A DNA stretch of 64,000 nucleotides, taken from assembly GCA_036250225.1 (NCBI GenBank), contig JAPZLL010000053.1:124001-188000 (forward strand), in the 5' to 3' direction. This document shows positions 10,616-21,476 of the stretch, piece after piece; position 1 is the first letter of the stretch; the number at the start of each line of letters is the position of its first letter. This DNA is from Cercophora sp. LCS_1 (Eukaryota > Ascomycota > Sordariomycetes > Sordariales > Lasiosphaeriaceae). The translations under genes were made by a program, and so were the position numbers. The notes below the pieces were generated by a model. It had not been told where the DNA came from, ran no database searches, and was given only the letters and a program-made list of their open reading frames with translations.

Positions 10616-12382
10616 GATTGCTGTCGTCGCCGTGGGGCTTCACCGAGTGTTTTTTGCACGGGATCGTGGTGGTGCTGGTGCTGGTGGTGGTGCTGTTCTG
10701 TCGGGGGAAGATTGGAGAGCGGCACCGAGCTTGGGGCCTCCTCCTTGGAATGAGGGGCGGTCGATCGAATCACCGCACCCGACGACGGCTGTGTGTGCCC
10801 AGGTCTAGCTTGTCTCGCTAGCTTGGGTTGTGGGCGGGGAAAGGCAGCAAGAATAGTCGGGCAGGCGCAGCGAGAGACGGATGGCAAAGGAGAAAGGAAG
10901 GGAGACGAAAAAAAAATTCAATTTCTGCGAGACGGTGCCGAACGGGTAGTCGATGGAAAAGGAAAATGGGATTGGGAATGGAATGGTGACAGCAGCCAGC
11001 GAGGACAGCACTCGGAGAGTTGGCAGGCCACCAAACGTTGAGGGCGGTGGAGCACGCAGGCGGGCGGCTTTGGTGTGCCTAAGCTTTTGGGGGAGGCAGA
11101 GTGCTTGGCTGCCGGGGGAGCAGGGTGCGGTGCTGCAAGTGAGTTCAGGGTCTCTGTCCAGAGGTGGTATGTGCGCGGGTTGCGAGATAGCGACCGGCTT
11201 TGATAGGTGGCGGAAGAAAGTGGCTCGACGACACAGCACTGCATTTTTTGACGCTGCAAAGCCAAGCGCGCAACCGATTTTAATCGCTTTATTCTAGCAA
11301 GCCTACAAGCATATGCTCTGCTGCATCTCGCCTGGCCAGGCTGCCTGATTTGGCAGGCTCGGTCCTGGTCAGCACAAACATGGGCCTTGGACAAAGAGGT
11401 TGCGGCCCCGCCTGACTTTGATGGAAAAAAGGAAAAACAACAAAAAAAAAAAATGGAACGGCAACGTCCAGACCGCAGCTTGGCATTTGCGTCCACCACG
11501 ACGGCCTCTCGCTTGTTTGCTGTCTCGTGCCCAGCCCCCTGATAGCGACAGCAAGCAGCATCCAACCTCCCAGACCGCCTGGGCCGGCAAGATCCGGGGA
11601 AGCTGGGAGCATCCAGGCGGTCGCGGGATTGGCATTTTGGCAACAGCGTCGACCTGGCGTTACACCAAGCCGCAATGCAGACTGCTGGGTGCTGCACTCT
11701 TGACAGATTTGTCAGACGTGGACGAACGGGCAGCTGGGCACGGCTAGCTAAAACAGTTGTGAGGCCTGTTCGACCAGGAAACCACAGTTTGGCGTTGCTG
11801 GTTCCGCGGCGTGCCGCTGACGACGTCGCGACTCCCGGCTCCCGACTTGGCCAGTCACCGACCACTTGGGGATGGCTGAAGGCGTCGCCGAACTCTGCCT
11901 CACTCAGCCCCGTCGTCATGTTTTATCGTTGGCGGGGTTTGTGTTGGCAACTGCGTCCGGCCAACCCGAATTTGGTCAGCGATCATGTCGCTCTCGAGTC
12001 TTATTGTGCTCTGTGCTGGCAGCAGCCAAGTGTTTGTGCCGCACATTGGACCTCTTGTCTTCATCACTGGAACACAACACTGTCGGCGCGCATGAACAAT
12101 CGTCGAAACAAAGCAGCTTCCCTTTGTAGCTGTCGCGCCATATACGAGGAGTTAAGCGCCACCCGTCCGTCTCCACACGACGGCCCATGGGGTGGACATG
12201 ATCAGCCCTGTGGTCCGCAAACCCAAGGTTGGTCTCAGCATAAGGCCCGGGCGAGCCTCGCAGCACTCGCAAGTTGAGTGACGTCCCTGGTGTTCTCATC
12301 TAAGCCATTTGATGAGTCCCGTTGGAGCAACACGATATCAGATCACCCTGAGATCACAGCTTCATCTCAAACAGTGGTCAAA
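10616..12382. other. ras-2 leader/promoter and 3' flank of the HAD gene
   Basis: About 1.8 kb upstream of ras-2 (minus strand). A frame of about 330 codons on the minus strand (10918-11919) and one of 200 on the plus strand (11675-12277) are open, but their translations are Arg/Ser/Pro/Cys-rich without motifs and overlap each other, so I do not call them. A GGT/GCT triplet run (10666-10697) lies in the presumed ras-2 leader. Confidence 0.45.
10666..10697. repeat. GGT/GCT triplet microsatellite in the ras-2 leader
   Basis: About ten consecutive GGT and GCT triplets. On the ras-2 sense strand they read ACC/AGC and lie roughly 50-80 bp upstream of the start codon, in the untranslated leader. 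Confidence 0.7.
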
Positions 12383-13817
12383 CTACACGCCCAGTCTTGT
12401 TGCCAGCTCCTCGAATCCGCCCTCGTCTTCGCTAATCCAGATGTCCACCCACTTCTTTGCTTCTGCGACTCTCTCCTCGGTCAAGTTCTCCTCGCCGGGT
12501 CTTTGGACAAAGATGGTTCGCATGCCCAGCTTTCTCTGTTGCTATCAACATCGTCTCATAATGTCCTGGGATAAACTCACGGCAGCCTCCAGATCACCCA
12601 AGTGAGCTGCCACCATGGCCGTCTCCTCCTCTTTCACACCAAGCCTTTTGCATGCTCCCCTGTAAACACCCTCCCACGGTTTGTCTGCCATGTCAGCATC
12701 TGCTCACGGAGAGATGCCTGATGTTCATCTTGAATAAAACACCAAGACTTGACAAGGGGGATAACCACAGCAACTTACACGCTCCAAACTCGCCGGCAGA
12801 TATCCTCTCCTTGAATCCTAGCTTTCCAAACTCCTCCAGGTCATCCAGAAGCTCGATGTTTCCATTCGACAGCATGGCCGTGGTGTATTTCGTATTCAGT
12901 CTCTCGATGCCCTTGACTGTGTCGGCCCAAGGCTCGAGGTTGTCTGGATGTGTTAGTATCAATGCCCATCAACTCGACGTATGGGGCACTGCTATGCTGT
13001 GTAAAAGAAAGAAAAAAAAGAAAAAAAGAAACACCGGGATAAAAGAATCGGAGAAAACATAATCCTCCAAACACAAGCCCAGCAGTCGCCCGTACAGGAC
13101 GGCTCGACCGCTTCCGAAACAATTGTCTCAAGCCCCAAAATAGAAGTTATCCAAGCCGGTAAACTCCAACCCTCCCTCTTCACCTCCTCTCGTTGCCCCT
13201 TACATTCCTAAAACAACAAACCCTGTAGCCTATATCGTAAACCCACTACTTCGTAAACCGATAGCTTCATACCTACTTCGTAAACCCAGTATTCCATGTA
13301 AGAAGACATCTACATAGCATCCCCCCGACCATTGAGCTCCGTCGTCATTTCCTCCATTAGGTACCCGTTCTTCATATTCAAACCATCCATCCATCCGTCC
13401 ATCCATCCCTCCTCCCTTCAAACCCCAACCCCAAACCCAAACAACCGAAACAAGGAATAATAAAGGCCAAACAGTGAAAGGGAAGAGAGAAAAAAACGTA
13501 CGCCATTCCCTACTCAGCCTCTCCACCTCCCCCTCCCCCTCCCCCTCCCCCAAGCTCACCTCATACCTCCGCAGTAACGCCTCCAAACTCTCCAAATGAT
13601 GCTCATCAATCGACTTGTACTCGGTCACACCCGGGACAAACCCCCTCGTAAACTGGATGTATGAATCCCGCCATTCTTGGGCAAATTTGTGGATATCCAG
13701 GTGCTCGGTTCCTGGTATGGAGGATAAGGACTTTGTCAAGGCCGTGTTTATGGAAGAGCGCCAATTCACCGTTGTGCCGAAGATGTCGAAGGTTAGAGCT
13801 TTTACTCGTAGTGCCAT
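12383..13817 (-). CDS. HAD-superfamily hydrolase, 2-haloacid dehalogenase type II-like
   Basis: The protein belongs to the haloacid dehalogenase fold, subfamily resembling L-2-haloacid dehalogenase; the real substrate in fungi is usually unknown. On the minus strand the exons are 13817-13502, 12943-12779, 12684-12581 and 12535-12383 (245 aa). All joins keep frame: phases 1, 1 and 0. The nucleophile motif is LTFDIFGTTVNW (Asp11), followed by the cap domain, then MLSNGN, the KPWE lysine and AAHLGDLEAA, in the expected order. The C-terminus is GMRTIFVQRPGEEN, typical of the type II group. A GGGGGA-type hexamer repeat in exon 1 encodes Gly-Glu repeats in the cap domain. The long first intron (558 bp) contains ATCC tetramer repeats. 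It is divergent from the membrane protein at 14495. Confidence 0.85.
13384..13415. repeat. ATCC tetranucleotide repeat in a HAD-gene intron
   Basis: About seven near-perfect ATCC/GTCC units lie within intron 1 of the dehalogenase-like gene. No coding consequence. Confidence 0.7.
13526..13551. repeat. CCTCCC hexamer repeat inside a coding exon
   Basis: Four perfect copies of a 6-bp unit (T at 13528, 13534, 13540 and 13546). On the minus coding strand they encode Gly-Glu four times in the cap domain of the HAD-like protein. Each gain or loss of a unit would add or delete one Gly-Glu without shifting the frame. Confidence 0.85.
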
Positions 13818-14494
13818 TTTGATGTGTTGGGATTCGTTCGGTTGAGAACAAGGAGGTGGAATGGGATAGAATGAAAGAGATGGCAGGTGGCAATGGGACG
13901 AAAGGGATTAATTCCACAGAACGGTAAATGGGATGATATAAGGGGTGAGATGGAAGAGGGAAATACACGGGTGAGATGGCAGAGAGGGGAAGATGGTAAT
14001 TGGCGGATGGAAAGGTGGTGATGATGGGATGGAGTGAGGAGTTATGAGGGAGATGAAACGGAGTGTTGGTGATGAGAGTGCGATGAAACAAGACCATAAA
14101 ACGGTATGATGAGACGGAAGGACATGATCAGAATGCTGATACCAAAACCATCACCGAATCAATGTCAACCATCACACCGATGGTGCAATCGCATCGCATC
14201 GCATCCCTCATGGCCGAACGAACAGGAAAGCTGCAAGTGGGCCCGGAAGACCCGTGACGAGCTTTACCCCGGCCGGCCCCCGGGCCGACATTTGGCATGT
14301 GGCAATTGACGTCGGGACATTCCATTCCACCACATCCAAGCAAGTGTGTGTTCGCTGACAAGGCGCTGCAGGGCACTGACAAAGGACCCAATGATGTAAC
14401 CATTTAATTGTGATGAACCCAACAACAGATGAACCGTTTACCAAAAGGATCCTTTACTAAAAGATATTGAAATACACCTCGACGAAGACAAAAC
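13818..14494. promoter_or_regulatory. Shared divergent promoter region
   Basis: 677 bp between the start codons of the minus-strand HAD gene and the plus-strand membrane protein gene. It holds purine-rich runs and no clear TATA box. It must contain both promoters. Confidence 0.5.
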
Positions 14495-16426
14495 ATGACA
14501 CTCTCCAACTCACATTCCAAACCCGTCTTTACGTCTGGGGCATTGGCGTTTCTAAACCCCACGACTAAATACCATGCCATATCACCTCCCCCCCCGCCTG
14601 GGCCAGTGACGGGTGAAAAGCCTACAGCTGAAGTGGCCTACCATGTTTGGCGGAGTCGTGACAACAGAAAGGGGCGGCATGCTGCTGTCATTACACGTGG
14701 CGGATTGGATGAGAAACGACATCGACCGACAAACAGCTTCCCCGAGATAGCGAGGGGAGTTGCAAAGCTGCTTACGCGGTATCCCGTGTGGGATGTTAGC
14801 TATGACGTTGCGACCGTGTTTACCCTGGGTGAGTTTGTTGCATCAACTGCACGGTGTTTAGGGGATGAGAACAGCTGACACCGACAGGATCCGTGGTATG
14901 GGTGATCAACGGCTTCTTCGTCTGGTACCCCCTCGCTGCTCCATCGAGTGAGTTCCCCGGCGAATCAGACACGTGGGGAGGCTGGACGGCCATCATCGGT
15001 GCCACCATTTTCGAAATTGGGTCCATACTGCTGATGCTGGAGGCTGTGAATGAGAACAGTAGGTCGCCTCCCTACCACTTGTTGAGAGCTCGTCGCTGGA
15101 AACAAGCTAACACCCTCAGGAACCGACTGCTTCGGCTGGGCCCTTGAATCCGCACTCGAGGACCACAGCCTTCGCCTCCATGCCACACCCAACTCGTGTC
15201 GTCACCACCACTGCAACAAACGCTCCTGGCTACGCCACAACGCCACCGTTGCCCCGGGAGAGCTCACAGCAGCGTTGACAGTACCTCAGGTCAACGGCAC
15301 GGCCGACTTTGACACGCCCGCCAGCTCACCCAGCCACAAACCAAACCCCAAGTCAAAGCTATCACCCCGACGTTGGTCGTGGTGGCCAACTTGGTACGAG
15401 TTGAAGACGCACTACCTCCGAGAGATTGCCTTCCACGCATGTCTCTCACAGACAGTGGGCGCCACCATCTTCTGGATCTCGGGCTTTACAGCCCTGGAGC
15501 CCATCAACAGCGCACTGTCGACCCCGGCGTTGAACGGGGCCTACTGGTTGCCCCAGGTTGTTGGAGGCACTGGATTGTAAGTTCTGTCGTTCTTGATTAG
15601 CATCCTCGAAGACAAAGGGCACTAGGCGTGATGGCCATCCCCAGCTGGGTAGCGGAGAGACCTGTCTGCGATGCTTTGTCGGGGTCCAGTGGTCCACCTG
15701 TCTGCTTATGATACGTGTGGTGTCCTGGTCTCTCCTCTTCGAAGCGATTAGCTTCAACACTCATCCCAGTCCAGTAAGGGGGTGTTTGACAATCTTCTCA
15801 GCACACGAGAAACGTGTTGTCCTCACTTCAGGCAGAAGGAACACTCACCCCCAAGGGCAAAGTGGCCCTCTTGCCCAAAATCTCCTTCCCCCCAGCCCCT
15901 TTCACACGAACCTTTCACCCAACTCCCCTCAAGCCTCGCCACCAACTGACAAGATCAGCATCATCTCCTCTTTGCTCTTCATGCTCGAAGTCCAAACAAA
16001 ATGGTACCTCCCTGCCCCCTCCCTCCTAGGGTGGCACGTCGGCTTCTGGAACCTGATCGGCGCCATTGGCTTCACCCTGTGCGGCGCGCTGGGCTTTGCA
16101 GCCTCTGATCCATCCGTCGAATACGCGTTGACACTCTCAACCTTTGTCGGTTCATGGGCATTCCTGGTAAGGCGCCCCATTTCTCAGATTCGTTCTATAC
16201 CCAGCCGAACCGTTTCAACCAAAGACAAGTGCGCTTGTTCTTGTCCGTGCAAACGGGCGGGTGACAAACGGGTCGTCGTCTTGTCTCGTCTCGCCTCGCT
16301 AACGATTTCTCCGAATTTTCCTCTGTCCAGATCGGCTCCGTTGTACAGTGGTACGAGTCGCTTGACAAGTATCCCCTTTCCTCGGTCGAGCATGTCCCAT
16401 CATCGTCACACCGGTCACAAACCTGA
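14495..16426 (+). CDS. Six-helix integral membrane protein, function unknown
   Basis: A conserved-looking fungal membrane protein that I cannot assign to a named family. Five exons join in frame: 14495-14828, 14888-15058, 15120-15576, 15959-16166 and 16331-16426 (421 aa). About six hydrophobic spans follow a 110-residue soluble N-terminus: VVWVINGFFVWYPLAA, TAIIGATIFEIGSILLMLEA, a span around GATIFWISGFTAL, one around GTGFIISSLLFMLEV, one around NLIGAIGFTLCGALGFAA, and FVGSWAFLIGSVVQWYESL. Between spans 2 and 3 lies a Cys/His/Asn-rich loop (HHHCNKRSW with several N-x-S/T sites), probably luminal or external. The acceptor at 15958 of the 382-bp third intron was chosen because it alone gives GFIISSLLFML in frame. 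Function: unknown; not a recognisable transporter or receptor. Confidence 0.8.
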
Positions 16427-19400
16427 AATCCGGAAACAAGACACAGTATTCCGCAGGACGGGATCCCGCAGTGCTAGATCTGGTATCTCGCTCCCTCCGG
16501 CAAGGTGATTCCGGACACCGGGAACACACATCCACACACGGATACAGAAGAGAGCTGAGATTCCGTCCGTCTGTGCAAGCCGTCGCTACGCCCGAGTTCG
16601 ATACTTGGGTGCCGCTGGGCAAGCCGCGAAACGAAACGAGCCAAAAAAGGCCAAGGACCGGACCGGGCGGGTGAACCGTTAGTTCAGGGGTTCTTTGCCA
16701 ACGGCAAAGCCTCATTCCTTTTCCAGGCAAACATTCGCTGTGACAAAAACAAGCGAGATCGTTGATCATCTTCGTCAGCCAGCAAGCCGTTGGGTCCCCG
16801 CGATCCTCTGAAAAGCCTTTGTTCCTGACTGGTTCCTCATGGCGTTAGCGTTGGGGTACGGCACCATCATTAGAACGGACATAATGTCGCCAGTTTGATT
16901 TGTCGTTGCCAACAGGAAAAAAAAGGGGGGTCAAACATCGAATCGCGGACCCACCCCTTCACACCGACGCCACACCGAACCGAGAGACGGACGGCAAGCA
17001 ACGGAAACGTGCAACGCAGATCACCGACCCAGGAAACCTGTGGTTGCGGCTCTCCCCTCCAATTTTACCCACCAGATTAGGCCCCGTTTCACAATCCATC
17101 TCGTCACCCGTCATCCTTTTGCAGCAAGCAGCAAACAACAATCTATCGAATGCAAGTGCGGTGCCGAATGCTCTCTGTACGTGACGAAAAAAAAAAAGGC
17201 TTGTGCTTCCCGCCCTGACGAGGGCCCCTCCCCTGGCGCGCTCGCCAAATTGATTTTGTGCATACGCCTACGCACTCCGTTGCTTGTCGTGTCTGTTTTT
17301 CTGCGTGGCCCTTCTTTGTTTCCCGCAATCCCACAGCTCCCATGCATCCCAGGGTCCCTTTGCAGGAAACATGCACGCTCTGATGATCCTGCTGGGTGAT
17401 GGGACTGCAGTGCAGGCGAGGTTGCATTTCGACTAGGCCATTCGATAGCCCAGGCCGGGTGGGCCGGCGTGCTTCATGGTCTGCCTTGCTTTTGCTTTTT
17501 TTTTCACTGCCCCGGACTTTGACCGGCCCGGAGCAAGAGTCCAATCTCGTCGCTGGTCGCAAATGCGGGTTGCGAGAAAGTTTTGGCGTCTGGATATGCA
17601 GAAACTCACTAGACGGCATGCATCTTGTCCGTCTCTATTAGCCCGTTGTTGTTCAACCCATCTCATCCACCCAATCGTCCGCAACGGCCTCGTCCTCCGT
17701 CTGGGGACCGTGGGGGACCGCCACCGTGAGCCCCCGCCATTAAATAGTCAGCTGTGATTGGCCAATGGCACCGATGAACAGTGGACCCAGTCCAACGGCC
17801 AACGGGGAAACGCGTCCAAGGGCTGGCCGGGGCCGTCGCGAGTGAGCAGCAGGGGCCAGCTTGTGGGAAGCGTGTGTGGCCTGTTGCGGTCCCAACGGGC
17901 TCGCGGGTGAGGTCAATTCGAGCCTTCTGGGGCAAAGGGCTGGCTGTGGTGCAAGTGAATTTCTTTTTTCGGGTTTCATCTAGGCCCGGGTGGCTTCTTT
18001 TCCTTCCTTTAGCGACGACGGCATGATCCAGCTGGCGTGTGTATGACGTTCGGCATAAAGGGCAAACGTGACAACCTCAAGCATATGCCGCATTCTAAGC
18101 CCAGCTTTCCCCGTCGAGAAAAATCTCCGGCTGAGACTCCCCAGACCCTCTGGATGTCAACGTCCCGTGACTGTCTGGGTACGCGGCAAGTTGGGGCTTG
18201 TGGCCTGTGTTTGTCGGAAACACGATTGTCCTTGCTGAGCAGAGTGTCCAAAGAGGGAAGGTGTGGCTTGTAGCATGGCTTCCCCAGAAAAGGGGTCAAC
18301 CGTTTTGGTCACGCCTTCAAGCCCGGGGTGGCTCCGAATATTTTCGAGAGGAAATCTTCCATGTTGAGACATCGTCTTCAATTTTGATGTCAAAAACTCC
18401 ACGAAGCATTGGCGACGATCCTCACTCGTCACCTGTCGGCAGCACACAACCAAGGTTCCCAAGACGATCCGTGACCAGTTACTCGCAGGCGGGACTGCAT
18501 CTCGGTGGGCCGCGGATAGCGGCAGCATCTTGTCGTGGGGAGTCTGAGGGACGCGTAGGAACCTGAGGCCAGGGCTCCGCTCCCGTCGCTGTCTAGTCCT
18601 CGCTGGCCACGGCACACCCACTGGCTGCTTGAGGGGTCGCACGGGTCCCCCCCGTTCTGTATCGATGCCAAGGCTGCCCTTTCGGTTAGCTGCGTGGGAC
18701 GCTTTTGCGGCGATAAGGTGCTGGTCAACGATTTCGGGGCGTAATGAGGTGGTTCCGTTGTGAGCAACGCTGAACCTGAAAGCTCTGTGGAAGCGAGCAT
18801 TTTGGCGTGATGAGAGGGGGCAATCAACTCCCGCGGCTATTCCCCAGGATGCAACCGCAACATCTCGTCAATCTGGAGCTAACTGGCGCGCCGCGAGGCC
18901 GATTGGATCGACCGCAGCATCCTCCCTCCGAATCATCGGTCGACTGCGAGGATACCACTGAAGCAACATCAACGACTCGCTGAGAGAGCACGTCCTTCAG
19001 GCTAGTTGGCCAGCTGCGGACGGCCTGGAGGATTCTGGCAGCGCGGAAACACCGGGCTCCAGCAGGCCGCTCACTGTCGTGGCCCAGAATCGTGGGCGAT
19101 CGGCGGCGGCCATCACAAGAAGGAAATTTGCATCCCGCTGGCTGGGCTTCCTATTCGCTGCGCGTATCTGATCACACCAGACTGATACCAGAGAGGCTTA
19201 GTGGCGTTCGGCCTCCGGGGTCTCGCTTCCTATCAAGTCCAATGGCATGTGCTTGGCTCTGGAGTGCCGTTGTCCCCTCAAGGGCCCCATTGCCCCTACC
19301 AGGCCCCTTCAATCGGTGACAGCGTTGCAGGTCCAGGTAGCATTCCCCGAAATTTTATTCCTGCGGTGCGCTGTGCATTGTGATGAGGGAATCAACCAAA

Positions 19401-21476
19401 GTGACACTTGCCTAGATCCTTTTTGCGCGCTCCAAGCATGGCAAGACGGACTCCCCGGACGCACGCGGCGATGCTGGAGTCTGTCTTTTTGGGTTTGAGA
19501 CATCCACTGCACTTCCAGTTGACCTGGCGTCGCTCCGGCGCGCGGGCTCGGGAGGGTCCTTCCCGTTTTTGAGGACTGAAGAATGGGCATCGGGCCAACT
19601 TTAACACGAAACACGGCGTCGAGGTGCTCAGCACAGCCGCGTCGCTCCTCAAGCCATCCTCCCGGGATCCGAGTCTTTGGGCGAGAGACCCGCCTGCCAG
19701 CCAGGCTTATTTCGTCGCTAGGCGGTTTTGAGGCAGTCACGGTCCAGGGCCTCAGGCCAATGGTGCTGGGGGAGCTGCTGGTGCTGTTGGCTGCTGTTGT
19801 ATCTGTACCTGCTGCCGGTGCGAGACAGAAAGAAGAAAGAAGCGCGGGCGAAGGTTGAGAGAAGCATGCACAGACGGGACGTCGTGCAACCAATCTCGAG
19901 CCGCAGTGGAAGCCTCTCGGCAGCGGTGGAGACAGCGCGCGAGTACCACCAAAAGTACCAGTTCATCCTTCCTTAACTTCTGTCCGTCTGCAGCCAGGGT
20001 CCACACTTGCCTGCTTGCCGTCGAGCACTCGGCCAATGCTCCTTCTTGGCTGGCCCATTTCGTCCATTTGATGCTGGCTCGTGTCGAGGGAAAAGTGGAT
20101 CGTACATAACTCGCCCGGGTCTGCTCTGACCACCGCGAGTGCCATCTTCATCAGTCGGCTGATGGAGCAATTGCACCCATTGTTCTTCCGTTAGCTTCAG
20201 AGTCTCGCCTTCGAGACATCGCCATTTGCTTTGCTGTTCGTTCTCTCTTTCACAAAGCGTGAGTCCTGATGTGGTTGCACGAAACCCGCGCCTAGTCCTG
20301 TGTCTGTTCCACTGCTTCTTTTGGTTTTCGCTTCGGTACCCCACGTCTTCTGGATTTCGGTACGCATTTCGGTACGCTTTCGGCGCTTTCCATTGCATTT
20401 GTTGAAGAACTCATCGCGAGCTCTCCACACGGAGCTCCAGCCTGCTCGCGCCTCTGGTACGTTTAAGCTCCTTCTTAAGCTTCTCGGACTCGGCCTACAT
20501 CTGCATCATCGCGGTGGGCCAACCCGCAAGGCGCAACCTTGTCTCGCCCCAGACAAGACGGACACCACCGCTGACAGTCATGATTTCACCACCACAGCAA
20601 AGTCTCGTGCTCGAGTTTTGACAGCTCGCGGGTCTGCCTCTCCTCGACTTCTCGCCGAGGTTTCTTCGGTACTTTCCCAGAGGCCGCACGTTTCAACCCA
20701 CGCATTCTTCAAGGTTCCGTCTTGCAGCACCCCCGGGAAGACCCAGCACCTGGCGAGCATGCCGACCTAGAACCTCGCCGCGGCTACGAACGTCGTTGTT
20801 TTGACCGAGCATTTCTATTTGCCAAGCGTCATCGTCCTGATACCCCGAGTCTTTTTTGTTATTGCGCCTGTGTTTTAGTGTAAGTGAGCGATCACTCTAC
20901 GTCGACCGGGATTTTCTCCCTATACGTGCGTCTCTAAGGCATTATTCTCCCGCGTTAAGCCTTTGAAAGGGGTGGTTGGTTCTTAACACACATGCTATAA
21001 CCTCCGAGTGGTAAAGGGCGAGGCACTCCCCTCCTGATTGATCAATTGCTTTCTGGCTGGCATAGGTTGCAAACCTGTGGCTTCAGGAAGCTATTATCTT
21101 TGGTTCAGCGCCCCAATCTCAATTCCCCCTCGATCGTCGATGTCGTGATTCCGGACAGCATCATTTTGTATGCCGTGTTCTGTTGCACGTCTCTTTCGCT
21201 CGGAATTTCATGCAGCACAGCATGGGAAACTCGACCGAGATTCGCTAACATGGTTATCGTCTAGTAGTTCGAGCCTCGATACGAGTCGGTAGCCCGAGCA
21301 GTTTGCGTCGTTTCATTTTCCGATTGTGATATTTCAGAACATTTTGCGACCTCGATTTGCTGTTGAGCCGACCGCCACCCGGCTTCAGCCTCCAGAAATG
21401 ACGCCAAAGCTCTAACTGCCTAGCTTGAGACGGAAGTTTTACCTGGCCAAGGCAGACGCGCGCTCGCATCTTCAAG
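16427..21476. other. Five-kilobase gene-poor stretch upstream of apsA
   Basis: No frame here has recognisable motifs, and the many short frames overlap on all six tracks. An ATTGGCCAAT palindrome lies at 17757-17766. From about 20100 to 21476 the plus strand is pyrimidine-rich with short CT runs, as in long fungal leaders, and a GTAAGT (20880-20885) could be the donor of an intron in the leader of apsA. Several upstream ATGs (for example at 21046) precede the apsA start and would act as upstream ORFs if transcribed. I see no tRNA or transposon ends. Confidence 0.45.
17757..17766. promoter_or_regulatory. Overlapping back-to-back CCAAT boxes (ATTGGCCAAT)
   Basis: A perfect 10-bp palindrome contains a CCAAT box on each strand, the site of the HAP/CBF complex. 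Its target gene is unclear because the nearest coding starts are kilobases away. Confidence 0.3.

Noticed and set aside
10918..11919. 333-codon minus-strand open frame upstream of ras-2
   Set aside because: It starts with ATG, but the translation is Arg/Ser/Ala/Cys-rich without any motif, overlaps several equally long frames on the other strand, and covers the presumed ras-2 leader. Chance openness in GC-rich DNA is the simplest reading.
11675..12277. 200-codon plus-strand open frame
   Set aside because: No recognisable domain, unusual Trp/Cys/His content, and no splice pattern or leader in front of it.
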